Shown piece by piece: positions 14,149-14,369 of a stretch of DNA of 14,369 nt. The stretch is taken from assembly GCA_002508425.1 (NCBI GenBank), contig DAKU01000122.1:136-14504 (forward strand). Direction: 5' to 3'. A program made the translations under genes and the position numbers. Origin of the DNA: Methanosarcinaceae archaeon UBA470 (GTDB lineage Archaea; Halobacteriota; Methanosarcinia; Methanosarcinales; Methanosarcinaceae). Within the stretch, counting starts at the first letter, position 1. The number at the start of each line of letters is the position of its first letter. The notes under the pieces are model-generated. The model saw nothing but the letters and a program-made list of their open reading frames with translations, did not search any database and had not been told where the DNA came from.

Positions 14149-14369
14149 ATGTTCCCACAGGTTAGGATGAGAAGGCTGAGAAGCGGCAAGATAAGAGATA
14201 TGATTCGTGAAACATCACTTTCAGTTGATGACCTGATCTACCCAATGTTCGTGGATGAAAATATCGATTCACCACTGGCAATGTCTTCGATGCCCGGAAT
14301 GTCCAGATTACCTGTGGATATGGCAGCAGATGATGCAAAAGAAGCTGCAGATCTGGGGATTCCTGCCGT
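14149..14369 (+). CDS. hemB: Porphobilinogen synthase (partial, 3' end outside window)
   Basis: Condenses two 5-aminolevulinate molecules to porphobilinogen. The frame is open from ATG at 14149 to the window edge, 73 codons of the roughly 325 usual. I translated it by hand: MFPQVRMRRLR, then DLIYPMFVDENID and MSSMPGMSRLPVD, all hallmarks of the N-terminal arm and first barrel strand. The zinc-type cysteines and active-site lysines lie further downstream and cannot be judged. AAGTGATC just upstream resembles the archaeal Shine-Dalgarno, and the gene begins 13 bases after the hemA stop, so it is in the same operon. The remaining genes for the route to uroporphyrinogen III probably follow. Confidence 0.93.
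   Translation, partial: MFPQVRMRRLRSGKIRDMIRETSLSVDDLIYPMFVDENIDSPLAMSSMPGMSRLPVDMAADDAKEAADLGIPA

Noticed and set aside
1..14369. CRISPR arrays, insertion sequences, tRNA or rRNA genes, defence or phage genes
   Set aside because: I looked for regular repeats, transposase motifs, cloverleaf segments and foreign-looking genes and saw none; composition and gene packing are even throughout.
1..14369. In-frame TAG read as pyrrolysine, possible in this lineage
   Set aside because: All recognised genes end at family length with no interrupted homologous frame across a TAG codon.

Overview
The window comes from a cytochrome-containing methanogenic archaeon of the order Methanosarcinales (family Methanosarcinaceae by gene content; genus not decidable here). 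Evidence: an archaeal A1Ao ATP synthase operon in the order H-I-K-E-C-F-A-B, a siroheme-dependent heme b pathway (ahbD, ahbA, ahbB, sirC, hemA, hemB), an archaeal-type CcmE, a long-chain polyprenyl diphosphate synthase, moderately AT-rich DNA, TATA-type promoters and Shine-Dalgarno sites matching the archaeal 16S tail.

Layout. Positions 1-6986 (minus strand) hold the ATP synthase operon: H, I, K, E, C, F, A and the first 250 codons of B. The genes overlap or are spaced by a few bases, except for one 36-base gap after the c-subunit gene, which holds a perfect 12-bp hairpin. A promoter region lies at about 6987-7191. Positions 7192-9859 (minus strand) hold a second group, read in the order ccmD-like (42 codons), ccmE, a geranylfarnesyl-type polyprenyl synthase and an unassigned radical SAM protein. 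A divergent regulatory region (9860-10084) follows. From 10085 to the window end (plus strand) runs the heme operon: ahbD, ahbA, ahbB, a precorrin-2 dehydrogenase, hemA and the 5' part of hemB.

How the genes fit together. HemA and HemB begin tetrapyrrole synthesis, the precorrin-2 dehydrogenase leads to siroheme, AhbA/B decarboxylate siroheme, and AhbD makes heme b; ahbC, needed between these last two steps, is not in the window. CcmE and the CcmD-like peptide would deliver heme to c-type cytochromes. The polyprenyl synthase most likely makes the side-chain precursor of methanophenazine, the membrane electron carrier. The ATP synthase uses the resulting ion gradient. The window is therefore a respiratory-chain neighbourhood: cofactors, cytochrome maturation and ATP synthase side by side.

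Most interesting points: the radical SAM protein paired with the polyprenyl synthase, a candidate for an unassigned step of methanophenazine biosynthesis; the short CcmD-like gene; the hairpin after the c-subunit gene; and a stem-loop that would sit at the very 5' end of the predicted heme operon transcript.
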